Below are positions 1 through 6,891 of a DNA stretch of 9,494 nucleotides, piece after piece. A program made the translations under genes and the position numbers. The notes beneath the pieces were generated by a model. That model was not told the DNA's origin. It searched no databases and was given only the letters and a program-made list of their open reading frames with translations. The stretch spans positions 1 through 9,494 of the forward strand of contig JAHEIK010000118.1 of assembly GCA_024639415.1 (NCBI GenBank), given 5' to 3'. Source of the DNA: Planctomycetota bacterium. Its GTDB lineage: Bacteria > Planctomycetota > PLA2 > JAEUHO01. The first letter of the stretch is position 1. The number at the start of each line of letters is the position of its first letter.

Positions 1-1612
1 GCTCCGCCACGGCCTGGCGCAGCGTCTGCCGCTGCCGCTCTGCGCGCGCCGCGAGGTAGGCGCGTCCCGCCGCGGCAAGTCGCTGACTCGCTGCGAGCTC
101 GGCCTCCAGCAAGCCGGGCGGAAGGCCGCGCCGCCCGCCGCGTCCACCGAGGCCCTCCAGCAGCGCACCTGCCCGCCCGTGCTCGAGGAACTCCACGGCC
201 AAGTCCACGCGACCCGTGCGCAGTGCAACGGCGAGCCCGGCATCGAACACCCAGCCGCGATGGTCCCGCAGGCCCATGACGTGCTCGTCGGCGAGCCCCG
301 ACGTAACCTCCATGAGCACGTCGAGCGCTCGGCGGATCTTCTGGATTGCGCGCTCCGGAGACTTCTTTCGCATCCAGGCCAGCGCATGCACGACGAGCAG
401 CTCGACGCGCACGATGCGCGCCGTCCCGCTTCCGACGCTCTCCATCGCCGTGTCGAGTTCGTGGAAGGCGTCGTCCGTGCGCCCCATGGCGAGGAGCGTC
501 TCGGCCATGGCGCAGCGCGTCCGCGCCGCCTCGCTCGACTCCGCATCCTGCAAGTCCAGGGCGCGTCCGTAGATCTCGAGCGCCGTGTGATAGCCGCCCT
601 GCACCTTCTTCACCCGACCCTGGCTGAACAGGGCGCGGGCCGTGCCGGCGTACTCGTGATGCGCCTCGTAGATCGCGCGCGCCTCCTCGTAGCTCTGCAG
701 GGCGTCGTCGTACTCGCCGAGGTGGAAGTGGATGCTCCCCAGGTTGCCCAGGACGTCGGCACGATCGTCGCTGCGCTCCTCGCCGTAGAGGGTGAGCGCT
801 TCACGGTACAGCGTGCGGGCCCGCTGGGTGTCCCCGAGGCTCTGATGCACGCTGCCGTGGATGTTCAGCACATAGGCCTTGCGTGTCCGATTGCGGGTGC
901 CGGCCAACAAGCGCCCCGCTTCCTCCAGGACATCCAGGGCGAGGCCGTACTCGGAGCGTCTCAGATGGATCAAGCCCATGGATGCCAGCGCATGTGCGCG
1001 GAGTCGCTTCATGCCGAAGCGGCCGAACGCCGTCGCCGCCGACCCCAGGTTGTCGAGGGCGCGCGCGTGGTTGCCGAGCATGCCGTAGACGACGCCGAGG
1101 TCGCTGCGGCTCCGGGCAGCCCCCAGACTCTCGTTCCGCCGCATGCGCAGGCCATGGATGCGCCGCGCCGTCGCGAGCATCTCCGCGTGCTCGCCGAGGC
1201 GCTGATAGCAGGAGAGCGCACGCAGGCGCACGCCTTCCTCGAAGCGGTGACGTTTCTGCTGCTGCGCCTGAGCCCCTGCCGCCTGGAACGCGCGTGCCGC
1301 GGAGCGGAAGCGCCGCTCCGCGTGGTGCGCGCGCCCTTTCCGATCGACCGCTGCCAGGCTCGCTGGGGTGCCAGGCACCGTAGGCGCCGTGAAGCCCTCC
1401 CCCAGGGTGAGGAAGCGGAACCTGTAGAACGTGCTCGCGCCGACGACATGAGAGGGATTCGTCCCGGAGAGGGGCACGAGGACGGCCTGCTCTTCGCCAT
1501 CAAGCGCGGCTTCTCCTCCGGCTCCGATCGGCTGGTCGCCCGACGAGTGGGTGAGCAGCGCGACCACGACCAGGGCGAGCCCGAGCACAGGTAGCAGCAA
1601 AGAAGTCCTCAT
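1..1612 (-). CDS. Membrane-anchored TPR protein, N-terminal part (probable TPR-CHAT protein), cut by window edge
   Basis: Reading leftward from ATG at 1612, the frame stays open to the window edge (537 codons). Residues 4-21 form one hydrophobic segment (TSLLLPVLGLALVVVALL) with no lipobox cysteine and no clear signal-peptidase site, so a signal anchor with the repeats outside the cytoplasm is likely. After a low-complexity linker and a basic helical stretch come at least six TPR-like helix pairs, at about residues 167-205, 207-238, 246-280, 286-319, 325-358 and 360-393. Good examples are LGDTQRARTLYREAL and LGEYDDALQSYEEARAIYE. More helical repeats follow to about 435. At 453-490 the pattern GWVFDAGLAVALRTG..DLAVEFLEHGRAGALLEGL, then an Ala/Arg/Gln-rich coil, resembles the segment before the caspase-like CHAT domain in TPR-CHAT proteins. 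The CHAT domain itself would lie outside the window, so that assignment is inference. An in-frame ATG at 1660 would add 16 residues with many basic residues (MQHPSRKPPARRLPLS). Neither start has a visible Shine-Dalgarno. Alternative: a plain TPR scaffold. Confidence 0.8.
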   Translation of the reverse strand, partial: MRTSLLLPVLGLALVVVALLTHSSGDQPIGAGGEAALDGEEQAVLVPLSGTNPSHVVGASTFYRFRFLTLGEGFTAPTVPGTPASLAAVDRKGRAHHAERRFRSAARAFQAAGAQAQQQKRHRFEEGVRLRALSCYQRLGEHAEMLATARRIHGLRMRRNESLGAARSRSDLGVVYGMLGNHARALDNLGSAATAFGRFGMKRLRAHALASMGLIHLRRSEYGLALDVLEEAGRLLAGTRNRTRKAYVLNIHGSVHQSLGDTQRARTLYREALTLYGEERSDDRADVLGNLGSIHFHLGEYDDALQSYEEARAIYEAHHEYAGTARALFSQGRVKKVQGGYHTALEIYGRALDLQDAESSEAARTRCAMAETLLAMGRTDDAFHELDTAMESVGSGTARIVRVELLVVHALAWMRKKSPERAIQKIRRALDVLMEVTSGLADEHVMGLRDHRGWVFDAGLAVALRTGRVDLAVEFLEHGRAGALLEGLGGRGGRRGLPPGLLEAELAASQRLAAAGRAYLAARAERQRQTLRQAVAE

Positions 1613-1662
1613 CGACAGGGGCAGTCTACGAGCAGGCGGCTTGCGACTAGGGTGTTGCATTC

Positions 1663-2673
1663 GTGCAGCCGACAACGCGCCCCTTCGAGACGCTGACCTA
1701 CCGCGGTCAGGTCATGCGCATGCGCGCCCTCGCCCGGCGCGTCCTGCCGCGCTTCCGCCTCCGGCGCGACGCTCCGCTGAAGCTGTGTGGCCACGGCGAG
1801 AACACGGTCTTCCGAACCTGGGACGGGTCGGGTCGCAGCTTCGCGTTGCGAATCCACCGGCTGGACTACCAGAGCCCGGCCACGATCCGCTCCGAGATGC
1901 AGTGGCTGGCGGCCCTGGCGCAGGACACCGAACTCACCGTGCCCGTGCCGCGGCGCGGGCGCGACGGCGAGCACGTACAGCGCGTGGATGACGCAGGCGT
2001 GCCGGGCACGCGCAGCTGCGTGCTGCTGGAGTGGATGGACGGAGCCATCGTGGGCAGGCGCCGCGCGCCCGGCTACTGGAAGCGCCTCGGCGAGCTGACG
2101 GCGAGCCTGCACGCCCACGGTCGCTCCTGGCGCCGCCCGGCCGGCTTCACCCGCCGCCGCTGGGACGAGACCGAGCTCTTGAGCGCCCCGGCCTTCGGCG
2201 ACCCCTTCGAGACGCCCGGGCTCCGCCGACCGGATCGAGAGCTGCTGACAAGCGCGCGCGACCGTGCCCTGGAGCAGTTGGCGGAGTTCGGCAAGGGGCG
2301 GAGGCGCTGGGGCCTGGTCCATGCCGACCTGCATGCGGGCAACGTCGTGCGCCAAGGCGACGCGCTCGGCACCATCGACTTCGACGACTGCGGCTTCGGC
2401 TGGTACCTCTACGACATCGTCGTCGCGGCCGTCATGCCGGTCTGGCGCACGCCCGCCTACGAGAAGGTCATGGGCGCGTTCCTCGAGGGCTACCGGCGCG
2501 TGCTGCCGTTTGACGACGGAGACCTCGACTGCGCGGAGGCCTTCGTCGTGGCGCGCAACTTCAGCATGGTGGGCTGGCTTGCAAGCCGCCGCGACAACCC
2601 GGGTCTGGCAAAGCAGATCCCTTGGATGATCCGGCGCGCGCGGACCACGCTGCGTCCGTATCTGGGCCGCTGA
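1663..2673 (+). CDS. APH/SrkA-like phosphotransferase (aminoglycoside phosphotransferase-fold kinase)
   Basis: This 336-residue protein has the protein-kinase-like fold of the APH/choline kinase/SrkA group, which transfers phosphate from ATP to a small molecule or to protein Ser/Thr. The C-lobe catalytic loop is HADLHAGN, with His220, catalytic Asp222 and metal-binding Asn227. The DFG-equivalent metal site is IDFDD (Asp239, Asp241). The N-lobe shows GENTVFRTW followed by FALRIHR (60-66), where Arg63 sits at the usual ATP-lysine strand; this variant is common in APH-fold relatives. Start GTG 1663 is preferred because residues 7-31 (PFETLTYRGQ..RMRALARRVLPRF) match the conserved N-terminal helix of the family and a weak AGGG lies at 1649-1652. 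ATG 1714 would remove that helix. The gene is divergent from the TPR gene and has no obvious partner, so the substrate is unknown. I do not infer antibiotic resistance. Confidence 0.87.
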   Translation: MQPTTRPFETLTYRGQVMRMRALARRVLPRFRLRRDAPLKLCGHGENTVFRTWDGSGRSFALRIHRLDYQSPATIRSEMQWLAALAQDTELTVPVPRRGRDGEHVQRVDDAGVPGTRSCVLLEWMDGAIVGRRRAPGYWKRLGELTASLHAHGRSWRRPAGFTRRRWDETELLSAPAFGDPFETPGLRRPDRELLTSARDRALEQLAEFGKGRRRWGLVHADLHAGNVVRQGDALGTIDFDDCGFGWYLYDIVVAAVMPVWRTPAYEKVMGAFLEGYRRVLPFDDGDLDCAEAFVVARNFSMVGWLASRRDNPGLAKQIPWMIRRARTTLRPYLGR

Positions 2674-2687
2674 TCGGGTCACCAGCG

Positions 2688-2727
2688 GCTTCTGCTCAAT
2701 CCGTCCCACATTGGAGCACAAGGAAGC
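2688..2727 (+). other. Interrupted inverted repeat after the kinase gene (possible stem-loop)
   Basis: The left arm is GCTTC-TGCTC-AAT (2688-2700). It can pair with ATT-G-GAGCA-(CAAG)-GAAGC (2710-2727), giving about 13 bp with a one-base bulge, a four-base bulge and a 9-nt loop. It begins 14 bp after the kinase stop codon. There is no T-run, so this is at best a weak terminator or an operator. It may also be chance pairing. Confidence 0.3.
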
Positions 2728-2753
2728 TCACGCCCCGGTCGATGGGATCTACC

Positions 2754-2770
2754 ATGCGCGCATCGCGCAT
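2754..2770. repeat. Perfect 7-bp inverted repeat upstream of the dehydrogenase gene
   Basis: The sequence ATGCGCG-CAT-CGCGCAT has exact 7-bp arms around a 3-bp centre. It ends 7 bp before the GGAGGA ribosome binding site (2778-2783) of the downstream gene. It could be an operator or a leader hairpin controlling access to that site. Short GC-rich palindromes are common in this composition, so the functional assignment is tentative. Confidence 0.4.
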
Positions 2771-2790
2771 CCAGACCGGAGGATTCCGCC

Positions 2791-4128
2791 ATGTCGCAGC
2801 GCAGCGCCGAGACGCGCGCCCTGATCGCGAAGATCGAAGATCGCACCGCCGTCGTCGGGATCCTGGGCCTGGGCTACGTAGGCCTGCCACTCGCGTCGGC
2901 CTTCCTGGCCGCGGGCTTTCCCGTGCTCGGCTTCGACACGGATCCCGCCAAGCTCGAGTCCATCGAGCGTGGCGAGAACTACCTGCGCCATCTCGGTGAC
3001 GAGATGACCAGCACCATGCGCGACAGCGACCTCTTCGAGGGCACCACGGACTTCGCGCGCATCCATGAGGCCGACGCCGTCCTGATCTGCGTGCCCACGC
3101 CGCTCGGCGAGCACAACGAGCCGGATCTGTCCTACGTCGAGAAGTCGACGGCGAGCGTCGCGCGCGTGGCGCGGCCTGGACAGTTGATCATCCTGGAGAG
3201 CACGACCTATCCGGGCACGACGCGCGAGCTGATGGGCAACATCCTGGCCGGCGCGGGCATGGTCCCCGGCCAGGACGTCCTGCTCGCCTACAGCCCGGAG
3301 CGCGAAGACCCGGGTCGTGAGGGCTTCAGCACCAGCAGCATCCCCAAGCTCGTGGGCGGCACCTGCGAGGCGTCGGGCGAAGCCGCGTTCAAGCTCTACA
3401 CGGCGGCGATCGAGAGCGTGCACCACGTCTCCAGCGCCGAGGTCGCCGAGTCGGCCAAGCTGCTCGAGAACATCTTCCGCGCGGTCAACATCGCCCTGGT
3501 CAACGAGCTCAAGTTGATCCTCGACGGCCTGGGCATCGACGTGTGGGAGGTCATCGACGCCGCGGCGACGAAGCCCTTCGGCTTCATGAAGTTCACGCCG
3601 GGGCCGGGCCTCGGCGGGCACTGCATCCCGATCGATCCCTACTACCTCACCTGGGTCGCACGCAAGGCCGGCCACCCGACGAAGTTCATCGAACTGGCAG
3701 GCGAGATCAACCACCGCATGCCCGACTACGTCGTCCACAAGACGATGCTCGCGCTCAACGAAGCAGGCAAGGCCCTGAAGGGCTCCAAGGTCTTGATCCT
3801 CGGCCTGGCGTACAAGCCGAACGTCGATGACGTCCGCGAGTCGCCCGCCATCGCCCTCATCAAGGGCTTCGAGGCGCTCGGCGCCCACGTCGAGTACTCG
3901 GACCCGCACGTCGCGCGCGGCCACAAGATGCGCGAGCACGACATGTCCGTGTACGCCTCGGTGCCGCTCGACGCTGCGACGCTGACCGGCTACGACGCCG
4001 TGGTCGTCGCGACGGACCACGACGCCTTCGACTGGGAGTTGATTGCGCGCGAGGCCCCGCTGGTGGTGGACACGCGCAACGCACTCGGCGCCCTGCTGGA
4101 CGGCAAGTCCCACTATCACAAGGCCTGA
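2791..4128 (+). CDS. wbpA: Nucleotide-sugar dehydrogenase, WbpA-like (UDP-GlcNAc / UDP-glucose 6-dehydrogenase family)
   Basis: This 445-residue enzyme belongs to the UDP-glucose/GDP-mannose dehydrogenase family. The family oxidises C6 of a nucleotide sugar twice with NAD+ to give the uronic acid used in O-antigen, capsule or exopolysaccharide. The N-terminal Rossmann motif is GLGYVG (Gly26-x-Gly28-x-x-Gly31), with FDTDP at 48-52. Next come VPTPL...EPDLSYV and the central SPEREDPG segment. The active-site motif GPGLGGHCIPIDPYYLTW places the catalytic cysteine at Cys278. The C-terminal domain has the LGLAYKPNVDDVRESPA motif. SPEREDPG and GGHCIPIDP resemble WbpA-type UDP-N-acetylglucosamine dehydrogenases more than typical Ugd, so wbpA is a family-level symbol; substrate choice is inferred. 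The start is set by GGAGGA at 2778-2783, 7 nt before ATG. The gene leads the methyltransferase gene by 25 bp. No glycosyltransferases are seen nearby. Confidence 0.93.
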   Translation: MSQRSAETRALIAKIEDRTAVVGILGLGYVGLPLASAFLAAGFPVLGFDTDPAKLESIERGENYLRHLGDEMTSTMRDSDLFEGTTDFARIHEADAVLICVPTPLGEHNEPDLSYVEKSTASVARVARPGQLIILESTTYPGTTRELMGNILAGAGMVPGQDVLLAYSPEREDPGREGFSTSSIPKLVGGTCEASGEAAFKLYTAAIESVHHVSSAEVAESAKLLENIFRAVNIALVNELKLILDGLGIDVWEVIDAAATKPFGFMKFTPGPGLGGHCIPIDPYYLTWVARKAGHPTKFIELAGEINHRMPDYVVHKTMLALNEAGKALKGSKVLILGLAYKPNVDDVRESPAIALIKGFEALGAHVEYSDPHVARGHKMREHDMSVYASVPLDAATLTGYDAVVVATDHDAFDWELIAREAPLVVDTRNALGALLDGKSHYHKA

Positions 4129-4153
4129 CGGTCCAGGACGACGGAAGCAAGCC

Positions 4154-4837
4154 ATGCCCAGCGCGCGCAGTGACTATCTTGGCGTCCACGCGGGTCGTTA
4201 CCGCCGCGTTGCCGCAGGACAGGAGCCGGGCTGGTCAACGCCGGACGAAACGCGAGCCATGCTCGGCCAGGTGCGGCGCGCGCTGGACCTGCCTTCTGCG
4301 CCGCGCCGGGGTCACATGCTGGAACTGGGTTGCGGCGATGCCTGCCTCACCGTGGAACTCGCGCAGGATGCGGCGTTCTGCATCGCGGGCATGGACATCG
4401 TCCCGGTCGCCATCGCCCTGGGTCGCGCTCGTGCGGCCGAGGCGGGGCTGGCCCTGGATCTGCGCGCAGGCAACGTGCTGGCGCTTCCCTGGTCTGACGA
4501 GCAGTTCGACGTCGTCGTGGATGGTCACTGCCTGCACTGCATCGTGTTGGGAGATCGGCGCAGGTTGTTCTCGGAAGTCGCACGCGTCCTGCGCCCGGGC
4601 GGCGTGTTCGTCATCCTGAGCATGGTCGGCGAACCTCACGAGGGCGCCGTCGGCACCTTCGATCCCGCGACGCGGTGCCTGGTGCACGACGGTGTTGCCT
4701 CACGGTACTTCGCGACCGTGGATGGCCTGCACGACGAAGTCGCTGCCGCGGGCTTGGCTGTCGAAGCGGCCTGGCCCTACCCGGCAGCGAGGGCACACGA
4801 CAACGACGAGCTCGTCGTTGTCGCACGCAAGGTCTGA
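4154..4837 (+). CDS. Class I SAM-dependent methyltransferase
   Basis: This 227-residue protein fits the UbiE/Methyltransf_11-type Rossmann methyltransferases. Motif I is LELGCGDA (Leu56 to Asp62, SAM-binding glycines). The acidic residue that should bind the SAM ribose is Asp81 in GMDIVPVAIALGRARA. Motif II/III is AGNVLALPWSDEQFDVVVDGH, and the post-motif helix and strand are VARVLRPGGVFVILSM. The acceptor is unknown: there is no extra domain, signal or membrane segment. The start ATG 4154 has GGAAG at 4143-4147. The frame is open upstream to 4043, but that would overlap the dehydrogenase gene without a better site. The gene probably shares a transcript with the dehydrogenase, which could suggest methylation of a sugar or lipid intermediate, but this is only context. 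The 3' end carries a 26-bp palindrome, and the gene converges on hemL. Confidence 0.88.
   Translation: MPSARSDYLGVHAGRYRRVAAGQEPGWSTPDETRAMLGQVRRALDLPSAPRRGHMLELGCGDACLTVELAQDAAFCIAGMDIVPVAIALGRARAAEAGLALDLRAGNVLALPWSDEQFDVVVDGHCLHCIVLGDRRRLFSEVARVLRPGGVFVILSMVGEPHEGAVGTFDPATRCLVHDGVASRYFATVDGLHDEVAAAGLAVEAAWPYPAARAHDNDELVVVARKV
4798..4823. repeat. 26-bp perfect palindrome at the convergent gene ends (possible bidirectional terminator)
   Basis: The half-arm CGACAACGACGAG (4798-4810) is followed directly by its exact reverse complement (4811-4823). Transcribed from either strand it can form an 11-bp stem with an AGCT loop. It lies inside the methyltransferase coding region, 11 bp before that stop codon, and about 30 bp beyond the hemL stop on the other strand. 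No T-run follows on either side. It could be a U-tract-less terminator for both convergent genes or a binding site. The codons for Asp-Asn-Asp-Glu-Leu-Val-Val-Val (GAC/GAG against CTC/GTC) also favour accidental symmetry. Confidence 0.6.
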
Positions 4838-4853
4838 AGCAGCCCGTCGTCTA

Positions 4854-6155
4854 CTAGAGAGCGCTGAGCGCGTCGCGGTGTGCCGTCAGGATGCGGTCGA
4901 CGATCGCTTCGTCGTGCGCCAGGCTGACGAACCACGCCTCGAAGGGACTCGGCGGCAGATGCACGCCCCGGTCGAGCATCAGACCGTGGTAGCGCCGGAA
5001 GCGCTCGAGGTCCGTCGCCTGCGCCTCGGCCAGATTGCTCGGCGCGCTGTCAGCGAACCACAAGCCCATCATCCCGCCGACGCTGAGGCCCGTCGCGGGC
5101 ACACCCGCGGCGCGTGCCTCGTCGGCGAGCGCAGCCGCGAGGCGCGCCGCCGTGGCGGCGATCTGCTCGAACACGCCCTCGCGACGCAGCACGGAGAGGG
5201 TCTGGTAGCCCGCGGTCATCGCCACCGGACTGCCGGCCAGCGTGCCGGCCTGGTAGATGGCACCCTCGGGCGCAATCTGCGCCATGAGGTCGGAGCGGCC
5301 GCCGTACGCGCCGACGGGCAACCCGCCACCGATGACCTTGCCGAACGTGGTGAGGTCGGGCTTGATGCCGTAGAGCGCCTGCGCGCCCCCGCGGTGCACG
5401 CGGAAGCCCGTCATCACCTCGTCGAACACCAACAGTGCGCCCTGCTCGTCGCACACGCTACGCAGACCCGCGAGGAAGCCCTCGCCCGGCTCGATCAGAC
5501 CCATGTTGCCGGTCACCGGCTCGACGAAGAGCGCAGCGACCTCGCCGGCGTTCTCGGCGAACGCCGTCTTGACCGCCTCGAGGTCGTTGTAGGGCACGAC
5601 GATCGTGTCGCGTGCGACATCCGGCGGCACGCCGGGACTGTCGGGCGTGCCGAAGGTCAGCGCGCCTGAGCCCGCGCTCGCGAGGAAGGCGTCCGCGTGG
5701 CCGTGGTAGCAGCCCTCGAACTTGATCACCTTGTTGCGGCCGGTCGCCCCGCGCGCGAGACGCAAAGCCGACATGCACGCCTCGGTGCCCGAGACGACGA
5801 AGCGCAAGCGCTCGACGGCGGGCAGCATCTCGACGACGAGCTGGCCGAGGTCGGCCTCGTCCGGCGAGGGCGTCCCCGTCATGATGCCGCGCTTGATGCG
5901 CGCGATGATGGCGTCTTCGACCTCGGGATGGCCGTGGCCGAGGATCATCGGCCCCCACGCACCGATCATGTCGACGTACTCACGACCGTCGACGTCGGTC
6001 AGCAGGGCACCCTTCGCGCTCGCGATGACCGGCGGCTCGCCGCCCACGCCGCGGAACGCGCGTACCGGGCTGGACACGCCGCCCGGGAACAGGCGTGCGG
6101 TGATCTCGTTCAAGGCACGGCTCTTGGGGCCGATGCCGTCCGTCGGTGTGGTCAT
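4854..6155 (-). CDS. hemL: Glutamate-1-semialdehyde 2,1-aminomutase
   Basis: HemL converts glutamate-1-semialdehyde to 5-aminolevulinate, the last step of the C5 route to tetrapyrroles. It is a cytoplasmic PLP-dependent dimer of the class III aminotransferase fold. The 433 residues match the family length. Recognisable blocks are FPGGVSSPVRAF, WGPMILGHGHP, KFEGCYHGHAD, EPVTGNMG (Asn217), VFDEVMTGF (Asp245), TFGKVIGGGLPVGAYGG (PLP lysine Lys273) and PSPFEAWF (Glu406). Two usually conserved asparagines are changed: the VNSGTEA motif reads VVSGTEA (Val121-Ser122) and the TLSGNP motif reads TLAGSP. The start ATG 6155 is chosen because GAGGA (6163-6167) lies 7 nt upstream and the protein then aligns with the family N-terminus. 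The frame is open back to 6254, but that extension would run inside hemD. It is the last gene of the operon, 10 bp after hemD. Confidence 0.96.
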   Translation of the reverse strand: MTTPTDGIGPKSRALNEITARLFPGGVSSPVRAFRGVGGEPPVIASAKGALLTDVDGREYVDMIGAWGPMILGHGHPEVEDAIIARIKRGIMTGTPSPDEADLGQLVVEMLPAVERLRFVVSGTEACMSALRLARGATGRNKVIKFEGCYHGHADAFLASAGSGALTFGTPDSPGVPPDVARDTIVVPYNDLEAVKTAFAENAGEVAALFVEPVTGNMGLIEPGEGFLAGLRSVCDEQGALLVFDEVMTGFRVHRGGAQALYGIKPDLTTFGKVIGGGLPVGAYGGRSDLMAQIAPEGAIYQAGTLAGSPVAMTAGYQTLSVLRREGVFEQIAATAARLAAALADEARAAGVPATGLSVGGMMGLWFADSAPSNLAEAQATDLERFRRYHGLMLDRGVHLPPSPFEAWFVSLAHDEAIVDRILTAHRDALSAL

Positions 6156-6165
6156 GCGTCCGTCC

Positions 6166-6882
6166 TCATGCTTGCGAGCGATCGAGTGCAGCGCGGACGG
6201 CTCCGGCGAGCCCGTCCGCATCGGTGCTCGACGCGCGCGCAACGTACCGTCCAAAGCGCTCGGTGGCGCGCTCGGCCGTCACCGCCCCCAGCACGACGAC
6301 GACCGCATCCTCCGGGAGCGTGCGGTCCACCGCCTGCAGGGCTTCTGCCAACGCGTCCGCGGCCCTGGGACTGCCCAGCACTACGGCGGCCGGCTCGGGG
6401 GACCTGGCGACATGCATGCCGAAGTCCGGCGCCGGCTCCATCGCGTAGACGGGCAGGCTCTCGACGGCGACGCCTCCGGCACGCAGCGCGTCGGGGGCTT
6501 CGCGGCGCGCGTCCTGCCCGCAGAGGAAGAGCACCTGCCTGGCTTCCGGACGCTCTGCCAGGATGCGCGCCGCCAGGTCGGAGCCACCCGCTTCGCCCAC
6601 GAGCACGACGTCGAAGCCGCGTGCACGGGCCGCGCTGGCCGTGCCCGCGCCGACGCAAGCCGCGGGGCGATCTGCGCCTGCGCCCTCGGGCAGGGCCAGC
6701 GCGGCGCGCCGACTGGTGAACAGCACGAGATCGGCCTCGGGCAGTGCCGTGGGCGGCGTCATGCGCGCCTCGGCCCACACGAGCGCACCCGCGGCGCAGC
6801 CCTGCGTGCGCAGCGCGGTCACCCACGACTCGGCGGTCTCACGGCCGGCGACGACCCAGACGACCGGCACGGCAGCCGTCAC
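6166..6882 (-). CDS. hemD: Uroporphyrinogen-III synthase
   Basis: HemD cyclises hydroxymethylbilane with inversion of ring D to give uroporphyrinogen III. The family is weakly conserved, so the call rests on fold-typical motifs and position. Seen are PVVWVVAGRETAESW at the N-terminus, ADLVLFTSRRAAL, ACVGAGTASAARARG, then VLFLCGQDARREAPDALRAG followed by VESLPVYAMEPAP, and near the C-terminus VVVVLGAVTAERATERFG followed by DADGLAGAVRAAL. The 238 residues fit a standalone HemD. The start GTG 6882 overlaps the hemC stop (GTGA), with GGAG 5 nt upstream. The open frame continues to 7227, but that stretch is Arg-rich and lies inside hemC, so it is not coding for HemD. Position directly after hemC strongly supports the identification. 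Confidence 0.9.
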   Translation of the reverse strand: MTAAVPVVWVVAGRETAESWVTALRTQGCAAGALVWAEARMTPPTALPEADLVLFTSRRAALALPEGAGADRPAACVGAGTASAARARGFDVVLVGEAGGSDLAARILAERPEARQVLFLCGQDARREAPDALRAGGVAVESLPVYAMEPAPDFGMHVARSPEPAAVVLGSPRAADALAEALQAVDRTLPEDAVVVVLGAVTAERATERFGRYVARASSTDADGLAGAVRAALDRSQA

Positions 6883-6891
6883 TCGGTCTCC
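6879..6891 (-). promoter_or_regulatory. hemC/hemD coupling site: ribosome binding site plus GTGA overlap
   Basis: On the minus strand GGAG (6891-6888) is followed 5 nt later by GTG (6882-6880), which shares bases with the hemC TGA (6881-6879). This sets the hemD start and implies reinitiation or coupled translation. Confidence 0.8.

Noticed and set aside
179..1594. 471-residue open frame on the + strand
   Set aside because: It is antisense to the TPR gene. The protein has no recognisable domain, while the minus-strand frame gives clear TPR repeats. Long antisense frames are expected at this GC content.
1609..2721. 370-residue open frame on the - strand
   Set aside because: It is the antisense shadow of the APH-fold kinase, whose HADLHAGN and IDFDD motifs are on the + strand.
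4043..4153. Upstream extension of the methyltransferase frame
   Set aside because: It overlaps the dehydrogenase C-terminus and lacks family-like sequence. ATG 4154 has GGAAG at proper spacing.
2749..4155. 468-residue open frame on the - strand covering the whole dehydrogenase gene
   Set aside because: Its length is striking, but it mirrors the codons of the dehydrogenase gene and has no domain of its own.
5231..5250. Two copies of TGCCGGCC about 10 bp apart
   Set aside because: They lie in codons of hemL (AGTLAG region) and are explained by GC-rich coding sequence; this is not a repeat element.
4692..5669. 325-residue + strand frame across the methyltransferase end and hemL
   Set aside because: It overlaps two well-supported genes in other frames and shows no motif.
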